Shown: positions 8,246 through 16,949, numbered from the stretch's first letter. The stretch: 64,000 nucleotides of DNA from Nitrospinaceae bacterium (GCA_024644405.1 JAHELC010000001.1:258854-322853); one strand, 5' to 3'. Translations and numbers: made by a program. The notes: a model not told the origin generated them from the sequence alone.

Positions 8246-8395
8246 ATGGATATCATTCTCACCATCATTGCCAGCGTGCTTCTGCTCGTGGGCTTCCTCG
8301 TCGTCTGCCGCTCCAGCCTCGACGATGAGGACGAGTATGAAGAGGAAGAAGAAAAAACCACCCCTCCCCCCGCCACCCATGACAAAAAATCCTAA
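8246..8395 (+). CDS. Small single-pass membrane protein with acidic tail
   Basis: A 49-residue frame starting MDIILTIIASVLLLVGFLVV, a single hydrophobic helix. It then turns into a strongly acidic stretch (DDEDEYEEEEE) and a short Pro/Lys tail. It starts 6 bases after the stop of the previous membrane gene and ends 8 bases before the uracil-DNA glycosylase start, so position and frame fit a real gene. There is no clear ribosome site beyond translational coupling. Function unknown; such tails can bind cations or basic partners. Confidence 0.5.
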   Translation: MDIILTIIASVLLLVGFLVVCRSSLDDEDEYEEEEEKTTPPPATHDKKS

Positions 8396-8403
8396 ACATT
8401 CGC

Positions 8404-9000
8404 ATGCACCGCTCACATAGTGAATTTGAACGCCTGACCCGGAAGGCCGCCGAGTGCACCACCTGTCCGAACATGGCTAACCAGAGCGCCGTCCTGGGAC
8501 CGGCCAACGGTTCGATCGATTCCGACATTCTGTTCGTTGCGGAAGCCCCGGGACGCTTCGGTGCCGGGCGCACCGGCATCCCTTTCTCCGGCGACAAGTC
8601 GGGTAACAATTTTGAAGAGCTGATCGCCCATATCGGGCTCACGCGACAAGACATCTTTATCACCAACGCGGTGTTGTGTAATCCACTCGCCAACGGCAAC
8701 AACCGGCGCCCAATAGCGCAGGAAATTAATAACTGCTCCTCTTTCCTGGAAAAAACACTGGAACTGGTAAATCCCAAAATCGTGGTCACCCTGGGAGGCG
8801 TCGGATTGGACGCGATCAACCGCATACTGGGCACCCGCTACAAGTTGCCCGAAATCATTGGAAAGCCACAGCGCACTGGGCGTTTTACGCTCCTGGCCCT
8901 GTACCACCCCAGCCCGCGCGTCACCCACTGGAAGCGTCCATTAAGCGCTCAAAAACGCGATTTTAAAAAGATTTTGAAAATCGCCCTGAGTCCGGCCTGA
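8404..9000 (+). CDS. Uracil-DNA glycosylase, family 4-like with [4Fe-4S] cluster
   Basis: Removes uracil from DNA as the first step of base-excision repair. The 198-residue protein has the four cluster cysteines expected of family 4/5 enzymes: C18 and C21 (CTTC), then the pair in VLCNPLANG and INNCSSF. Motif 1 is VAEAPGRFGAGRTGIPFSG, the middle motif is ITNAVLCNP, and the C-terminal DNA-contact motif is LYHPSPR. The AEAPG form with Glu favours family 4 (UDGa) over family 5. It is last in the run of closely spaced genes from 7366. The family occurs in diverse bacteria and archaea. Confidence 0.85.
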   Translation: MHRSHSEFERLTRKAAECTTCPNMANQSAVLGPANGSIDSDILFVAEAPGRFGAGRTGIPFSGDKSGNNFEELIAHIGLTRQDIFITNAVLCNPLANGNNRRPIAQEINNCSSFLEKTLELVNPKIVVTLGGVGLDAINRILGTRYKLPEIIGKPQRTGRFTLLALYHPSPRVTHWKRPLSAQKRDFKKILKIALSPA

Positions 9001-9069
9001 AATACCGATTTCCGTAACTCCGCCTTGACCCAAGGTCCGTAAAATCTTATATAAATAAGGACATAAGGG

Positions 9070-9120
9070 AACAATCCCCCGGCCCCCTTTACAAGGGGGA
9101 AATTAGCCCGGCCCTTGGCC
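9070..9120. repeat. Palindromic intergenic repeat, CCCCCTTT-ACAAGGGGG type
   Basis: CCCCCTTTACAAGGGGG at 9083-9099 is a near-perfect hairpin. It is followed by GCCCGGCCCTTGGCC. The same unit recurs at about 34437-34460, 22138-22160 and, degenerate, 30225-30248. It lies between the glycosylase gene and the next gene and reaches up to the ribosome site at 9121. Confidence 0.7.
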
Positions 9121-9132
9121 GGAGGAGGAATC

Positions 9133-9447
9133 ATGTTTGAACACAATTCCAACAACAAAGACATTTTCGAAGAGGGCTACAAATCCCTGCAAAGGGGTCT
9201 GTGGGTTTTCGGCGGTTCGCTGGTTGTGCTGGCGGTTTTGATTTTCATGTTCCCGGCATTGATCGGTTATATTTTCGCCGCGTTTATCCTGTTCGCGGGT
9301 ACCGCAATCCTGGCCGTCGGCTGGAAGGTGTGGCGGTTTAAAAAGCGCCTCGAAAGCTCCGGCAAAGAACCGGAACCTTTCAAGGCTTCGTTCCGTACGG
9401 AAGGCCCGCATTACTCGCGCCGACGCATCTTCGTGGTAATGAAATAA
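9133..9447 (+). CDS. Small membrane protein of unknown function
   Basis: 104 residues. An N-terminal soluble segment (MFEHNSNNKDIFEEGYKSLQRG) is followed by two close membrane helices (about 28-50 and 51-70) and a basic, cytoplasm-like tail (KVWRFKKRL ... RRRIF). ATG 9133 is chosen over 9115 because GGAGGAGG ends three bases before it. It stands alone between repeats. No family recognised. Confidence 0.65.
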   Translation: MFEHNSNNKDIFEEGYKSLQRGLWVFGGSLVVLAVLIFMFPALIGYIFAAFILFAGTAILAVGWKVWRFKKRLESSGKEPEPFKASFRTEGPHYSRRRIFVVMK

Positions 9448-9455
9448 GTGGCGAA

Positions 9456-9655
9456 CCAGCGTGACGCTGGACCCATTTTTTTTTAAACGCGCCCTATGAC
9501 CTATCGATGGCCCTTAACCGTTAGCCAGTTGCCTCCCTCGTTAGAGGGGCCGCGGATAATTTTAAAACCCAGACCCTTCGGTCGCCTATGGCTCTTCAGG
9601 ATGACAATACATAGCTCTCTGTCATTCTGAGCGTTAGCGAAGAATCTGGGTTTTG
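9456..9655. repeat. Cluster of three palindromic repeats before the aldo/keto reductase
   Basis: Contains CCAGCGTGACGCTGG (9456-9470), a GTTGCCTCCCTCGTTAGAGG unit (about 9528-9548), and a long hairpin. The hairpin has outer arms AAAACCCAGA (9564-9573) and TCTGGGTTTT (9645-9654), with an inner ATGACA/TGTCAT pair (9601-9606/9620-9625). The first two families recur elsewhere in the window. Confidence 0.75.
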
Positions 9656-9675
9656 GTTTCAAATTAGGAGATAAG

Positions 9676-10608
9676 ATGCGGAGCGTTCCCTGCAAAGGCT
9701 TGGACAAACCGTGGAGCGTCATCACCTTCGGGTGCTGGCAGATCGCACCGAGCGGCGGCTGGGGAGACTACTGCACTCCGGAAGATGCCGACCTGTCGGT
9801 AAAGACCGCGCTCGAGGGCGGCATCACCGCTTTCGATACGGCGGAAGGCTACGGCGACGGCGAATCGGAACGCCGCCTCGGCAAGGCCCTCGGCTCTAAA
9901 AAGAATGATGTTTTGATCATCTCCAAGATATGGCCGGACGCGGACCTGACCCTCGCCAGCTATCAGGAAAGGCTGGAAGGCACCCTCCGCGCCCTGGACC
10001 GGGACACCGTCGACGTCTACCTCGTCCATTGGCCCGGCAGTTTCTTTAATACCTCCGAAAAATCCAAGAAACTCGTAGAGATCATGATGTCCCTGCGCGA
10101 CAGCGGCAAGGCCAAAACCATCGGTTTGTCCAATTTTGAAACAGAAGATTTAACCCGCCTCGGTGCCGGTTTGTCCGAGTTCATCGTCAACCAGGTTTCC
10201 TACAACCTGCTGGAACGCGAATATGAAGACCAGGGCCAGCAGATGTGCCAGAACGCCGGGGTCGGCACCATGGTCTATTCCCCCTCGGCACGCGGTCTAT
10301 TGGGCGGAAGGCTGAAAGCCGACTCCCCCACCCGCCGGGAGTACGAGGTGTATCAGGAACCGCTGTTCAGTTACTCGAAAGAAGTCCTGAAAACCGTCGA
10401 GGCGATCGCTGAAGAATTGAATACCGCATCCATCAACGTCGCCGTGGCGTGGGTGCTGTCCCGTCCGAATATAGTGACCGCCGCGGTCGGGTCGCGCAAA
10501 CCCGAACAGATCAAGCAATTCTGCCGGGCGGGAGACCTCGAACTCAGCCCGGAGCATCTCACCCGGTTGACCGCCGCCAGCGACGCCTTTCACGCGCACA
10601 AAACCTGA
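9676..10608 (+). CDS. Aldo/keto reductase
   Basis: The 310-residue TIM-barrel NADPH-dependent oxidoreductase carries the AKR landmarks. These are FDTAEGYGDGESERRLGKAL (catalytic Asp and Tyr), the Lys in IISKIW, and the His in VYLVHWPG. Also present are the IGLSNF segment and the C-terminal nucleotide-binding region AVGSRKPEQI. AGGAGA lies at the proper distance from the ATG. It is a single gene bounded by repeats upstream. The substrate is not predictable; the family reduces a broad range of aldehydes and ketones. Confidence 0.88.
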   Translation: MRSVPCKGLDKPWSVITFGCWQIAPSGGWGDYCTPEDADLSVKTALEGGITAFDTAEGYGDGESERRLGKALGSKKNDVLIISKIWPDADLTLASYQERLEGTLRALDRDTVDVYLVHWPGSFFNTSEKSKKLVEIMMSLRDSGKAKTIGLSNFETEDLTRLGAGLSEFIVNQVSYNLLEREYEDQGQQMCQNAGVGTMVYSPSARGLLGGRLKADSPTRREYEVYQEPLFSYSKEVLKTVEAIAEELNTASINVAVAWVLSRPNIVTAAVGSRKPEQIKQFCRAGDLELSPEHLTRLTAASDAFHAHKT

Positions 10609-10654
10609 CCGCTTCTCCATTTTCTTATCATCTGATTGGGAGTATGATTGGGCC

Positions 10655-11023
10655 ATGAGCGAAGAATGGCAGGACATTCCGGAAGACGACGGCATCACTT
10701 TGGGCCCGGAGGAAGCGCTGGAGCGTGAGATCGCCAAATCCAAATCCCTGAAAGTGGAGCGTTTGCAACTGAAGGACCGGGTGGAGCGGCTCACCGCCGA
10801 AAACCAGGCCCTGCGCAAGGAAAATGAAGTACTGAAACAAAAGCGGCAGGGCGATCCCGGCCATCTCGAACATCCACTCGATGCACCCGATATTCCTTAT
10901 ACAGGCGCTCCACGGCCCTTCAGCCGCTTTCTGCCGGACCGTTGGGCTTTTATTCTGCTGATATTCAATCTGGCCGCCATCGGTGTGCTGTTGCTCATCC
11001 TTCTGCAAAGACCGGCCCCCTAA
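10655..11023 (+). CDS. Coiled-coil protein with C-terminal membrane anchor
   Basis: 122 residues. An acidic start (EEWQDIPEDDG) is followed by a heptad-rich helix at about 19-68 (LKVERLQLKDRVERLTAENQ, then ALRKENEVLKQ). A Pro-rich linker and a single hydrophobic helix (AFILLIFNLAAIGVLLLILL) end the protein. The layout resembles tail-anchored or septum/chaperone-type small coiled coils, but no specific family is recognised. A palindromic repeat starts within five bases of the stop codon. Confidence 0.6.
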   Translation: MSEEWQDIPEDDGITLGPEEALEREIAKSKSLKVERLQLKDRVERLTAENQALRKENEVLKQKRQGDPGHLEHPLDAPDIPYTGAPRPFSRFLPDRWAFILLIFNLAAIGVLLLILLQRPAP

Positions 11024-11027
11024 CCGG

Positions 11028-11132
11028 CCGGGCAAAGTCCGGCTCCTGCCCGGAGGGGGAACTGGCTGACCGGTAACGGCCTAAAAGAATCTTTAGGACG
11101 CAATTTGGAATTTGGGTCCAGCGTCTCGCTGG
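11028..11132. repeat. Palindromic repeats between 10655-11023 gene and the next gene
   Basis: GCCGGGCAAAGTCCGGCTCC is a divergent copy of the GGGCAAGGCCCGG family. CCAGCGTCTCGCTGG (11118-11132) is a variant of the CCAGCGTGACGCTGG family. The rest of 11133-11290 is AT-richer and holds no convincing gene; a TTGACC near 11247 could be a -35 box, but no good -10 follows. Confidence 0.6.
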
Positions 11133-11308
11133 CCTGCTGAGGTGCTCCGCCTGCCCAAATATACTGAATTTATTACAAATTAATTGAATCCCGGTTATCA
11201 TTTCCCCATCTTATCCAGTAATTGAGAGGGGTTTCCCTACTGGTTGTTGACCCGGATTTTCAGGTTTACCATACACCAATATTAATTTGGAACTTTAGGA
11301 GGGCACTT

Positions 11309-11773
11309 ATGTGGGTAGCTGAATTTTTTCATGTACTGGTTGGAATTCTTTGGATCGGGCTGCTGTACTTTTTCAATCTGGTGCAGGTGCAATCCATGCC
11401 CAAGATGACTGAGGCAGGCGCGGCCAAAGCGTACACGCAGATCATTCTGCCGAGGGCTTTATTCCTGTTTCGGCACGCGGCCTTGTGGACGGTGATCACA
11501 GGGATCGTCTATTATGTGGTCGGACGCGGCAAGGTGCAGGGCATTCCCAGTCCTGAGATCATGGTCGGAATGCTGTTGGGCATCATCATGGCATTCAATG
11601 TATGGGTCCTGATCTGGCCCAACCAGAAAAAAATCATCGCCGGAGAACTGGAAGGCGACGCCCTGGCGAAAGCCAAGCGGACCGCTTTTCTCGCCAGTCG
11701 GACCAACGCCTGGCTCTCTATTCCCATGCTGATAGGCATGATTGCGGCTAATCACGGCGGGATCGGATTTTAA
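11309..11773 (+). CDS. Urate_ox_N-like (PuuD membrane domain) protein
   Basis: 154 residues with four membrane helices: MWVAEFFHVLVGILWIGLLY, a long arm with LPRALFLFRHAALWTVITG, LLGIIMAFNVWVLIWPNQKK, and a last helix ending AANHGG. Conserved histidines (FFHVL, FRHAA, NHGG) and the VWVLIWPNQKKI motif match the membrane region annotated as the urate hydroxylase PuuD N-terminal domain. Here it stands alone, without the cytochrome c domain of PuuD, so urate oxidation should not be assumed. ATG 11309 is preferred because TTAGGAGGG lies 5 bases upstream. A strong terminator follows. Confidence 0.7.
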   Translation: MWVAEFFHVLVGILWIGLLYFFNLVQVQSMPKMTEAGAAKAYTQIILPRALFLFRHAALWTVITGIVYYVVGRGKVQGIPSPEIMVGMLLGIIMAFNVWVLIWPNQKKIIAGELEGDALAKAKRTAFLASRTNAWLSIPMLIGMIAANHGGIGF

Positions 11774-11809
11774 TCCCGATAATTTCTTCTAAAAACCAAT
11801 CGCTGTACC

Positions 11810-11857
11810 GGAGACGGCAGGCTGTACCCCAGTCCTGACCGTCTCCTTATTTTTTTT
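11810..11857 (+). terminator. Intrinsic terminator after the Urate_ox_N-like gene
   Basis: GGAGACGG (11810-11817) pairs with CCGTCTCC (11839-11846) across a loop with further pairing, then TTATTTTTTTT. This is a classic Rho-independent terminator. Confidence 0.85.
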
Positions 11858-11966
11858 CATTTCCCATTGAGCCTATAAAAGCAGACCTTTCCACCCCCCG
11901 ATCGCCAACCCTCCCGAAATCCCCCTTCCCTGGAAGCGTTTCATCAGATAATATAAGATATCTCCT

Positions 11967-14225
11967 ATGAACCGCGTTTACAAAGACTCTAAGTACACCC
12001 CCTGGAAAAAATCACCCCCTAAAAAGTGGAAAAAACTTTTTAAGGTGATGGCACTGGGATGCGCCCTGTTCTTCCTGGGTGTTTTGGTGAGCCTGATGTT
12101 TCTGGACATGGACACGCTCCGGGAATCGCTCGCAAAATCCTTATCGGAAAAAACCGACACGCAGGTGGAAATACAGTTTCTCGACTTGGGATATTCTCAT
12201 GGTCTGGGGCTGGAAGCCGGTGGCTTGACCGTTCGCAATAGTGAAGGAAGTCACCAACTGCTTTGGGCAGAAAGCCTGTTCCTCGAGGTCAAGGTACTTC
12301 CCCTATTGACCGGCGAGGTGGTGGTCGAAAATGCGGCTGTTATCAAGCCGAGGATCAAAGTGTATAAGGACTCCAAGGATCCTCTCACAACAGAGTTTAA
12401 AAAAACTTCTTTGTCTTCCCCGTCTTCCTCTAAGAAAAGAACCGTGGGGGACTATTCCATGGCTCAGGTGATAACGCCCGAGACCCCGGCCCAGGCTGAA
12501 CAAAAACCTGCACAGGAAACTTCGTCAGCACTGATCGACCGCCGTGTCATTGATGAATTCCGAAACCGGCTGAAAAAATTTCATGTTACCGCTGAAAATA
12601 TCCATGTGGAGCAGGGAACCCTTCAGGTCATACACAATGCTGCGGATGAACCGAATGGAAGTGAACCTCTCGGGTTTACGTTTGACATGAAAATCCGCCG
12701 ACCCCGTGCCGAAGTGATCGATGTGATCCTGGAAGATCTCCACCTGGATATGGGACCGCTGTTTCTGCTGGGAAGGGTTGAGGCTGATGATGTGCTTTCG
12801 AAAACTTCACGGCTTGAACTCCAGATCCGCACCAAGCCTTTTGCCATCGCAGAATTGATCCAAACGTTTAAGCCCTTCCAGGAGGCTCAAGGCGAAGCCT
12901 TGGAAAAGAATGGAATCCCATTTCAAATTGAACAGCTGACCCTTCTTGCCTCCTGCCCGCTCAATTCCCTCGCGGATACGAAAGCCTTGCGGCGCGACTT
13001 GAAAGCGGAAACCCGCTTCGTGACCCGGGACGCCCAAATTCCCATCGGAGACCGTGAATTGTTGGTTTCCCAGATCAAGGGAACAGCCAAGTGGGAGGGA
13101 AGCTATATCCTGTACGATATCCAGGGGGAAACGCTTAATGGGAAAGCACGTATCGACGGTCAACAGCCCTACCCCTTCAAGACCCTCGAAGATCCCAACC
13201 CTTTACTGGAAACGGAAATTCAATTGACCGCACTCGATTTTTCCCGGCTGATGCCCCTGAAAGGCTGGGAACAATCCAAAGGGCTTGTTTCCGGGGTCCT
13301 GAAAGTAGCCTTCCCCTGGAGTATGAAAGGACCCCCACTCGTTACCGGTACACTGCTCGGTGAAAACCTGGAGTTGGCAGATAAAAATTTTAATTTATCC
13401 TCTCAGAAAACCGAGGTCGAATTCAAATCATTCCCTGACAAGCCCGTATCCATGAATTTGATTTCAAACCGGGTGAAGGTGGATAACGTCCGTTTCAAAA
13501 AAGTCACGGCGCAGGTATCCCTGACCCCCAGCCAGGTGGTTCTTAAACGATCGACGTTTACTCCGGGTCACGGCACTCTCACCGCACATGGGACCTACAA
13601 CAGGCAATCAAAAAAATATAAATTGGAATTTTTAGGGAAAAAGCTTTCGGCAGGCGATTATACAAAAAACCAGGTGCAGGGAATCATGAGAACCCACGGC
13701 TCGGTGATCGGTCACGTGCCTGAGAAACTTCCGGGTATCCGCGGGTTGTTTGGAAACGTTTCATTAAAAATCTCCCCTGTCAATTTCGAAAGAGCGGAAG
13801 AAGTCAAAACCATTCTGGCCGTCATCGATCCAACTATTTTCCGAAAACAAAATACCCGGGGATTGCGCTTTGATTACCTGGGAGGCAATTTTAAAATCAC
13901 CAACGGAAAATTCAACACCCGCAATCTCACCTTGAAGGGCGAACCGATGGATGTTTATTTCGAAGGCCTCTTCGACGGTTACACTCAATCGCTGGACATG
14001 CTGGGGAAGGCTCTGCCCAAATTCAACATGGGTAAGATCTTAAAATCCTCTTCGCAAGTGGCTCAAATTGTATCGAAATCGCAATCCGAAGAAGGGTTGA
14101 TCGCTACCCATTTCAAACTGCAAGGCACACCCTCCCGCCCACAAATGACCTTGACCGGAATCAAGCCGCAAAAAGGCAAAACAGGTCAGTTACTCAAAGG
14201 CTTGAAGGAATTGATAATAAAGTAG
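11967..14225 (+). CDS. AsmA-like envelope protein
   Basis: The 752-residue protein has a basic N-terminus, one membrane helix (about 28-48: VMALGCALFFLGVLVSLMFL) and a long periplasmic beta-rich body. It opens with the AsmA-type phrase SLSEKTDTQVEIQFLDLGYS. The C-terminal part (RGLRFDYLGGNFKITNGKFN ... LKGEPMDVYFEGLFDG) is the AsmA C-terminal domain. The family belongs to the repeating beta-groove group that includes TamB and YhdP. Members are linked to phospholipid transfer between inner and outer membranes, so a role in outer membrane homeostasis is likely. It is transcribed toward the Nfu gene with only 7 bases between the stops. Confidence 0.75.
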   Translation: MNRVYKDSKYTPWKKSPPKKWKKLFKVMALGCALFFLGVLVSLMFLDMDTLRESLAKSLSEKTDTQVEIQFLDLGYSHGLGLEAGGLTVRNSEGSHQLLWAESLFLEVKVLPLLTGEVVVENAAVIKPRIKVYKDSKDPLTTEFKKTSLSSPSSSKKRTVGDYSMAQVITPETPAQAEQKPAQETSSALIDRRVIDEFRNRLKKFHVTAENIHVEQGTLQVIHNAADEPNGSEPLGFTFDMKIRRPRAEVIDVILEDLHLDMGPLFLLGRVEADDVLSKTSRLELQIRTKPFAIAELIQTFKPFQEAQGEALEKNGIPFQIEQLTLLASCPLNSLADTKALRRDLKAETRFVTRDAQIPIGDRELLVSQIKGTAKWEGSYILYDIQGETLNGKARIDGQQPYPFKTLEDPNPLLETEIQLTALDFSRLMPLKGWEQSKGLVSGVLKVAFPWSMKGPPLVTGTLLGENLELADKNFNLSSQKTEVEFKSFPDKPVSMNLISNRVKVDNVRFKKVTAQVSLTPSQVVLKRSTFTPGHGTLTAHGTYNRQSKKYKLEFLGKKLSAGDYTKNQVQGIMRTHGSVIGHVPEKLPGIRGLFGNVSLKISPVNFERAEEVKTILAVIDPTIFRKQNTRGLRFDYLGGNFKITNGKFNTRNLTLKGEPMDVYFEGLFDGYTQSLDMLGKALPKFNMGKILKSSSQVAQIVSKSQSEEGLIATHFKLQGTPSRPQMTLTGIKPQKGKTGQLLKGLKELIIK

Positions 14226-14232
14226 GTAAGAA

Positions 14233-14889
14233 TTAAACGGATTTAACGGAGAGGTCGCCATCGAGCTGTTGTTTGATCAGGCGGTCGATATGCTGAAGGG
14301 TGCCGGTCAGGGACGATGGGCAATCGCCGCAGGCGCCTTGATAATGTATCTGAACTTCATTCCCTTCCAACCCTTTGAGATCGACTCCGCCGCCATCCTG
14401 GGACAATTGAAACCGGATGGAACGGTCCAGCACCATTTCGATGGCTTCCAGCTTTTTTTCATGCGGGAGCGCGTTAAAATCGGAAACATCGATATCGATT
14501 TTCTCGGCAGCCAAATCCGACGGGTACACGTGAACCTTCTCGTCGATGATGTTCCATATCGGGGTCTTCAGGTGGTGCCAATCGGCCTCGTTCCCCACTG
14601 TCACGGTGACGAAATTTTTCATGATGTAAACACTCGTGATTTCTTTATGGTCCAGCAGGGCCGTCGCCAGGGCATCGCCCACCGAGTCTTCCTTGCTGGT
14701 GAAGGACCGGTAACCATTTTCCAGAATCTGCGTGTTCAAAACGAACTGCAGGGCCTTGGGGTTGGGGGTCTCGCGGGTACGGATCACCTTGAGTGCCTTT
14801 TTATCGACCGGCTTGCGCGGACGATCCTCCGGCGGCTTCCCGGCGTTTTTCTGTTCGGCCTTGCGGGCCAGGACTTCACTGATTTTCAC
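14233..14889 (-). CDS. Nfu-type iron-sulfur cluster scaffold/carrier
   Basis: 218 residues in three parts. A lysine-rich leader covers about 1-30. A NFU N-terminal domain (TRETPNPKALQFVLN ... GDALATALLDHKEITSVYI) is followed by a C-terminal NifU-type domain with the cluster-binding C187xxC190 (GACGDCPSS). The same layout occurs in NFU1, which delivers [4Fe-4S] clusters to client enzymes. Several such clients are in this window: SdhB, IspH, the glycosylase, the RlmD-type methyltransferase and AmrS. The suf operon at the right end would supply clusters. Assignment is by domain order and the CxxC motif. Confidence 0.85.
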   Translation of the reverse strand: MKISEVLARKAEQKNAGKPPEDRPRKPVDKKALKVIRTRETPNPKALQFVLNTQILENGYRSFTSKEDSVGDALATALLDHKEITSVYIMKNFVTVTVGNEADWHHLKTPIWNIIDEKVHVYPSDLAAEKIDIDVSDFNALPHEKKLEAIEMVLDRSIRFQLSQDGGGVDLKGLEGNEVQIHYQGACGDCPSSLTGTLQHIDRLIKQQLDGDLSVKSV

Positions 14890-14949
14890 GATTCGTACCC
14901 TCGGTGGACGTTGAACACCCTATCATAATACATTTCAAAAGAAAATCAA

Positions 14950-15132
14950 GGCGGCGAATCGCCGCAAATATTTTTAAAACCTTGAAATTCGAAGCAGTTT
15001 GAAGCTGGCGAAAGAAACTTCCCGACCGCGCCATTTCGCCCCGGCCAAATTAGCTCCGGGCCTTGCCCGGTCAGCCCTCTGCCTCCCTCCCTAGAGGGCC
15101 TTCCCCGGTAGGGGACGGCGGCGAATCGCCGC
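14950..15132. repeat. Repeat-rich intergenic region with paired GGCGGCGAATCGCCGC hairpins
   Basis: GGCGGCGAATCGCCGC occurs at 14950-14965 and exactly again at 15117-15132. Between them are GCTCCGGGCCTTGCCCGGTC (from 15053) and a CTGCCTCCCTCCCTAGAGGG unit. The block between the Nfu start and the cstA end (14890-15186) therefore consists mostly of dispersed repeats and shows no gene. Confidence 0.75.
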
Positions 15133-15186
15133 AGATAATTTGAAAATCATAAATTGCGCATGAGGATCATCGATTGGCGTTAACTG

Positions 15187-16893
15187 TCAACCAGTTGCCT
15201 CCCCCGGTAGGGGGCGCAATTTATGCACTTTCAGGGCTTGCAAGCCCTCGTATCCGACAAACAGCGCCAACCCGATCAACACCACGGACGTGCTCCCCAG
15301 AAACCAGTTCGGCTGGGGTGCGGTCATAAACCGGTAGGCCTGCCACGCCAACGCTCCAATGGTGGTGACCACCATGAACACGGCCGGCACCAGGGTGTAG
15401 GTGGTCGGTTTGCGGACCCCGATCAGGTAGGTGGAAATCACGAACAACGCCACCGCCGCGATGAGTTGATTGGTCGCACCGAAAATCGGCCAGATTTTCT
15501 GCCAACCGTCGGTCGCACCGATCAGATACGCCAGAACCACGACCAAAGCCGTCGTCGCATATTTATTGAGCATGATCGGCACTCCCGCACCCGCACTTTC
15601 CTGCACGATAAACCGCGTAATCCGCACCGCCGTATCCAGCGTCGTCATGACGAAGGTGTTGAGAGCCAGCACTGCCACCATGGAGGCGACGGTGAATCCC
15701 AGAAACGGCAGCATCTGGCTGACCACGTTGCCGTACCCACTGCCGAACGCGTGAATCCAGCCCCCGGCTTTTAATGTTTCGCGGAACCCGAGGGCGTTCA
15801 TATCAATACCGCCCGCCACCGGGGCCACCCAGTACAATCCGCCGCCGACCAACAGCACGGTGCAGACGGCCACCACGCCTTCGGTCAGCATGCCGCCGTA
15901 GCTGATCAGGCGGCCTTCGGTTTCATTGCTTATTTGTTTGGATACGGTGCCGCCCGCCACCAGGGAATGGAACCCGGAAACCGCGCCGCAGGCCACCAGC
16001 ACGAACAGCATTGGCCATACCGGCCCCTGCTCTTCCGAATAGCCGCCGAGATATGCGGGAGTGTTGAGTCCGGGATGTACCCACAACAATGCGACAATCC
16101 CCAGGGACATGCTGCCGAACAACACGTAGGTCGAAAGATAATCGCGCGGCTGCAGGAGCAGTTGCACCGGCATCACCGAGGCCACGCCTGCGTACAGCAT
16201 CAACACCACAAACCAGAACATGAGCGGCGACAATCCGAGAACGCCTTCCGCCGGCAAGGGCATGGGATATTGGAATCCGAGATAGATGCTCGACAAAAGG
16301 GCGGCAATCGCCAGCACCGAAGACAGGCCCAGGGGAAATCCCCTGCGGTAAATGGCCCAGCCCAACAGCATCGATACGGGAATGATCGCCAAGGTGGGAA
16401 TCACCATCTGCGGTTGCGCGATCAGCGTTTTGGCCGCCACCACGCCGAACACGGCGATCACCAAGAGCATCGCCAGCACCAGGAACACGGCAAACACCGA
16501 TTTGGCGCGCGGGCTTATGGTGGTTTCGGCGATGTCGGCGATCGAGCTGCCGCGACTGCGGACGGAAATCATGAGTGTCAGATAATCGTGCACCGCGCCG
16601 ATAAACACGTTTCCGAGGAGAATCCAGACGATCGTCAACGCCCAGCCGAAATGGTGCATGGCGATAATCGGGCCGATGACCGGTCCCGCCCCGGCGATGG
16701 ACGCGAAATTGTGGCCGAACAGCACCACCGGTTTGCTGGGAACGTAATCGACGCCGTCGTTCTGCTGAATGGCAGGGGTCTCAAAACCGGCGTCGGGTTG
16801 CACCACGTCGCGGTCGATCCGCGCGGCGTAAAACCGGTAGCCCACGAAATAAAAAAACAGGCAGGAAAAAATGAGTATGACCAGCGTCCACAT
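15187..16893 (-). CDS. cstA: CstA family transporter (carbon starvation protein)
   Basis: 568 residues with about 16 membrane helices. The N-terminal CstA domain has PVVLFGHNFASIAGAGPVIG and AVHDYLTLMISVRSRG; the C-terminal DUF4161-type part follows. In enterobacteria CstA family proteins import pyruvate or peptides during carbon limitation. The substrate here is inferred only at family level. Length is shorter than the E. coli protein (about 700) and near that of compact CstA forms. The last nine residues (RPLPGEATG) are encoded by a palindromic repeat at 15191-15215, so the natural end may have been replaced or extended by the repeat. Confidence 0.88.
   Translation of the reverse strand: MWTLVILIFSCLFFYFVGYRFYAARIDRDVVQPDAGFETPAIQQNDGVDYVPSKPVVLFGHNFASIAGAGPVIGPIIAMHHFGWALTIVWILLGNVFIGAVHDYLTLMISVRSRGSSIADIAETTISPRAKSVFAVFLVLAMLLVIAVFGVVAAKTLIAQPQMVIPTLAIIPVSMLLGWAIYRRGFPLGLSSVLAIAALLSSIYLGFQYPMPLPAEGVLGLSPLMFWFVVLMLYAGVASVMPVQLLLQPRDYLSTYVLFGSMSLGIVALLWVHPGLNTPAYLGGYSEEQGPVWPMLFVLVACGAVSGFHSLVAGGTVSKQISNETEGRLISYGGMLTEGVVAVCTVLLVGGGLYWVAPVAGGIDMNALGFRETLKAGGWIHAFGSGYGNVVSQMLPFLGFTVASMVAVLALNTFVMTTLDTAVRITRFIVQESAGAGVPIMLNKYATTALVVVLAYLIGATDGWQKIWPIFGATNQLIAAVALFVISTYLIGVRKPTTYTLVPAVFMVVTTIGALAWQAYRFMTAPQPNWFLGSTSVVLIGLALFVGYEGLQALKVHKLRPLPGEATG
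15191..15215. repeat. Palindromic repeat forming the 3' end of cstA
   Basis: GTTGCCTCCCCCGGTAGGGG lies inside the last codons of cstA, with its stop (15187-15189) directly beyond. Related copies lie at about 9528, 15078 and 28741. Confidence 0.7.
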
Positions 16894-16949
16894 GGTGAAT
16901 CAATCCGGGGGAATAGTCTTAAATCACTAAAATTAAAGGCTGATTGCTA

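Noticed and set aside
11309-11773. Annotation as urate oxidase
   Set aside because: Only the membrane domain is present; the cytochrome c domain of PuuD and any purine-catabolism neighbours are missing.
14269-14928. 219-codon frame opposite the Nfu gene
   Set aside because: Shadow; the Nfu domain order and CxxC motif establish the minus-strand gene.
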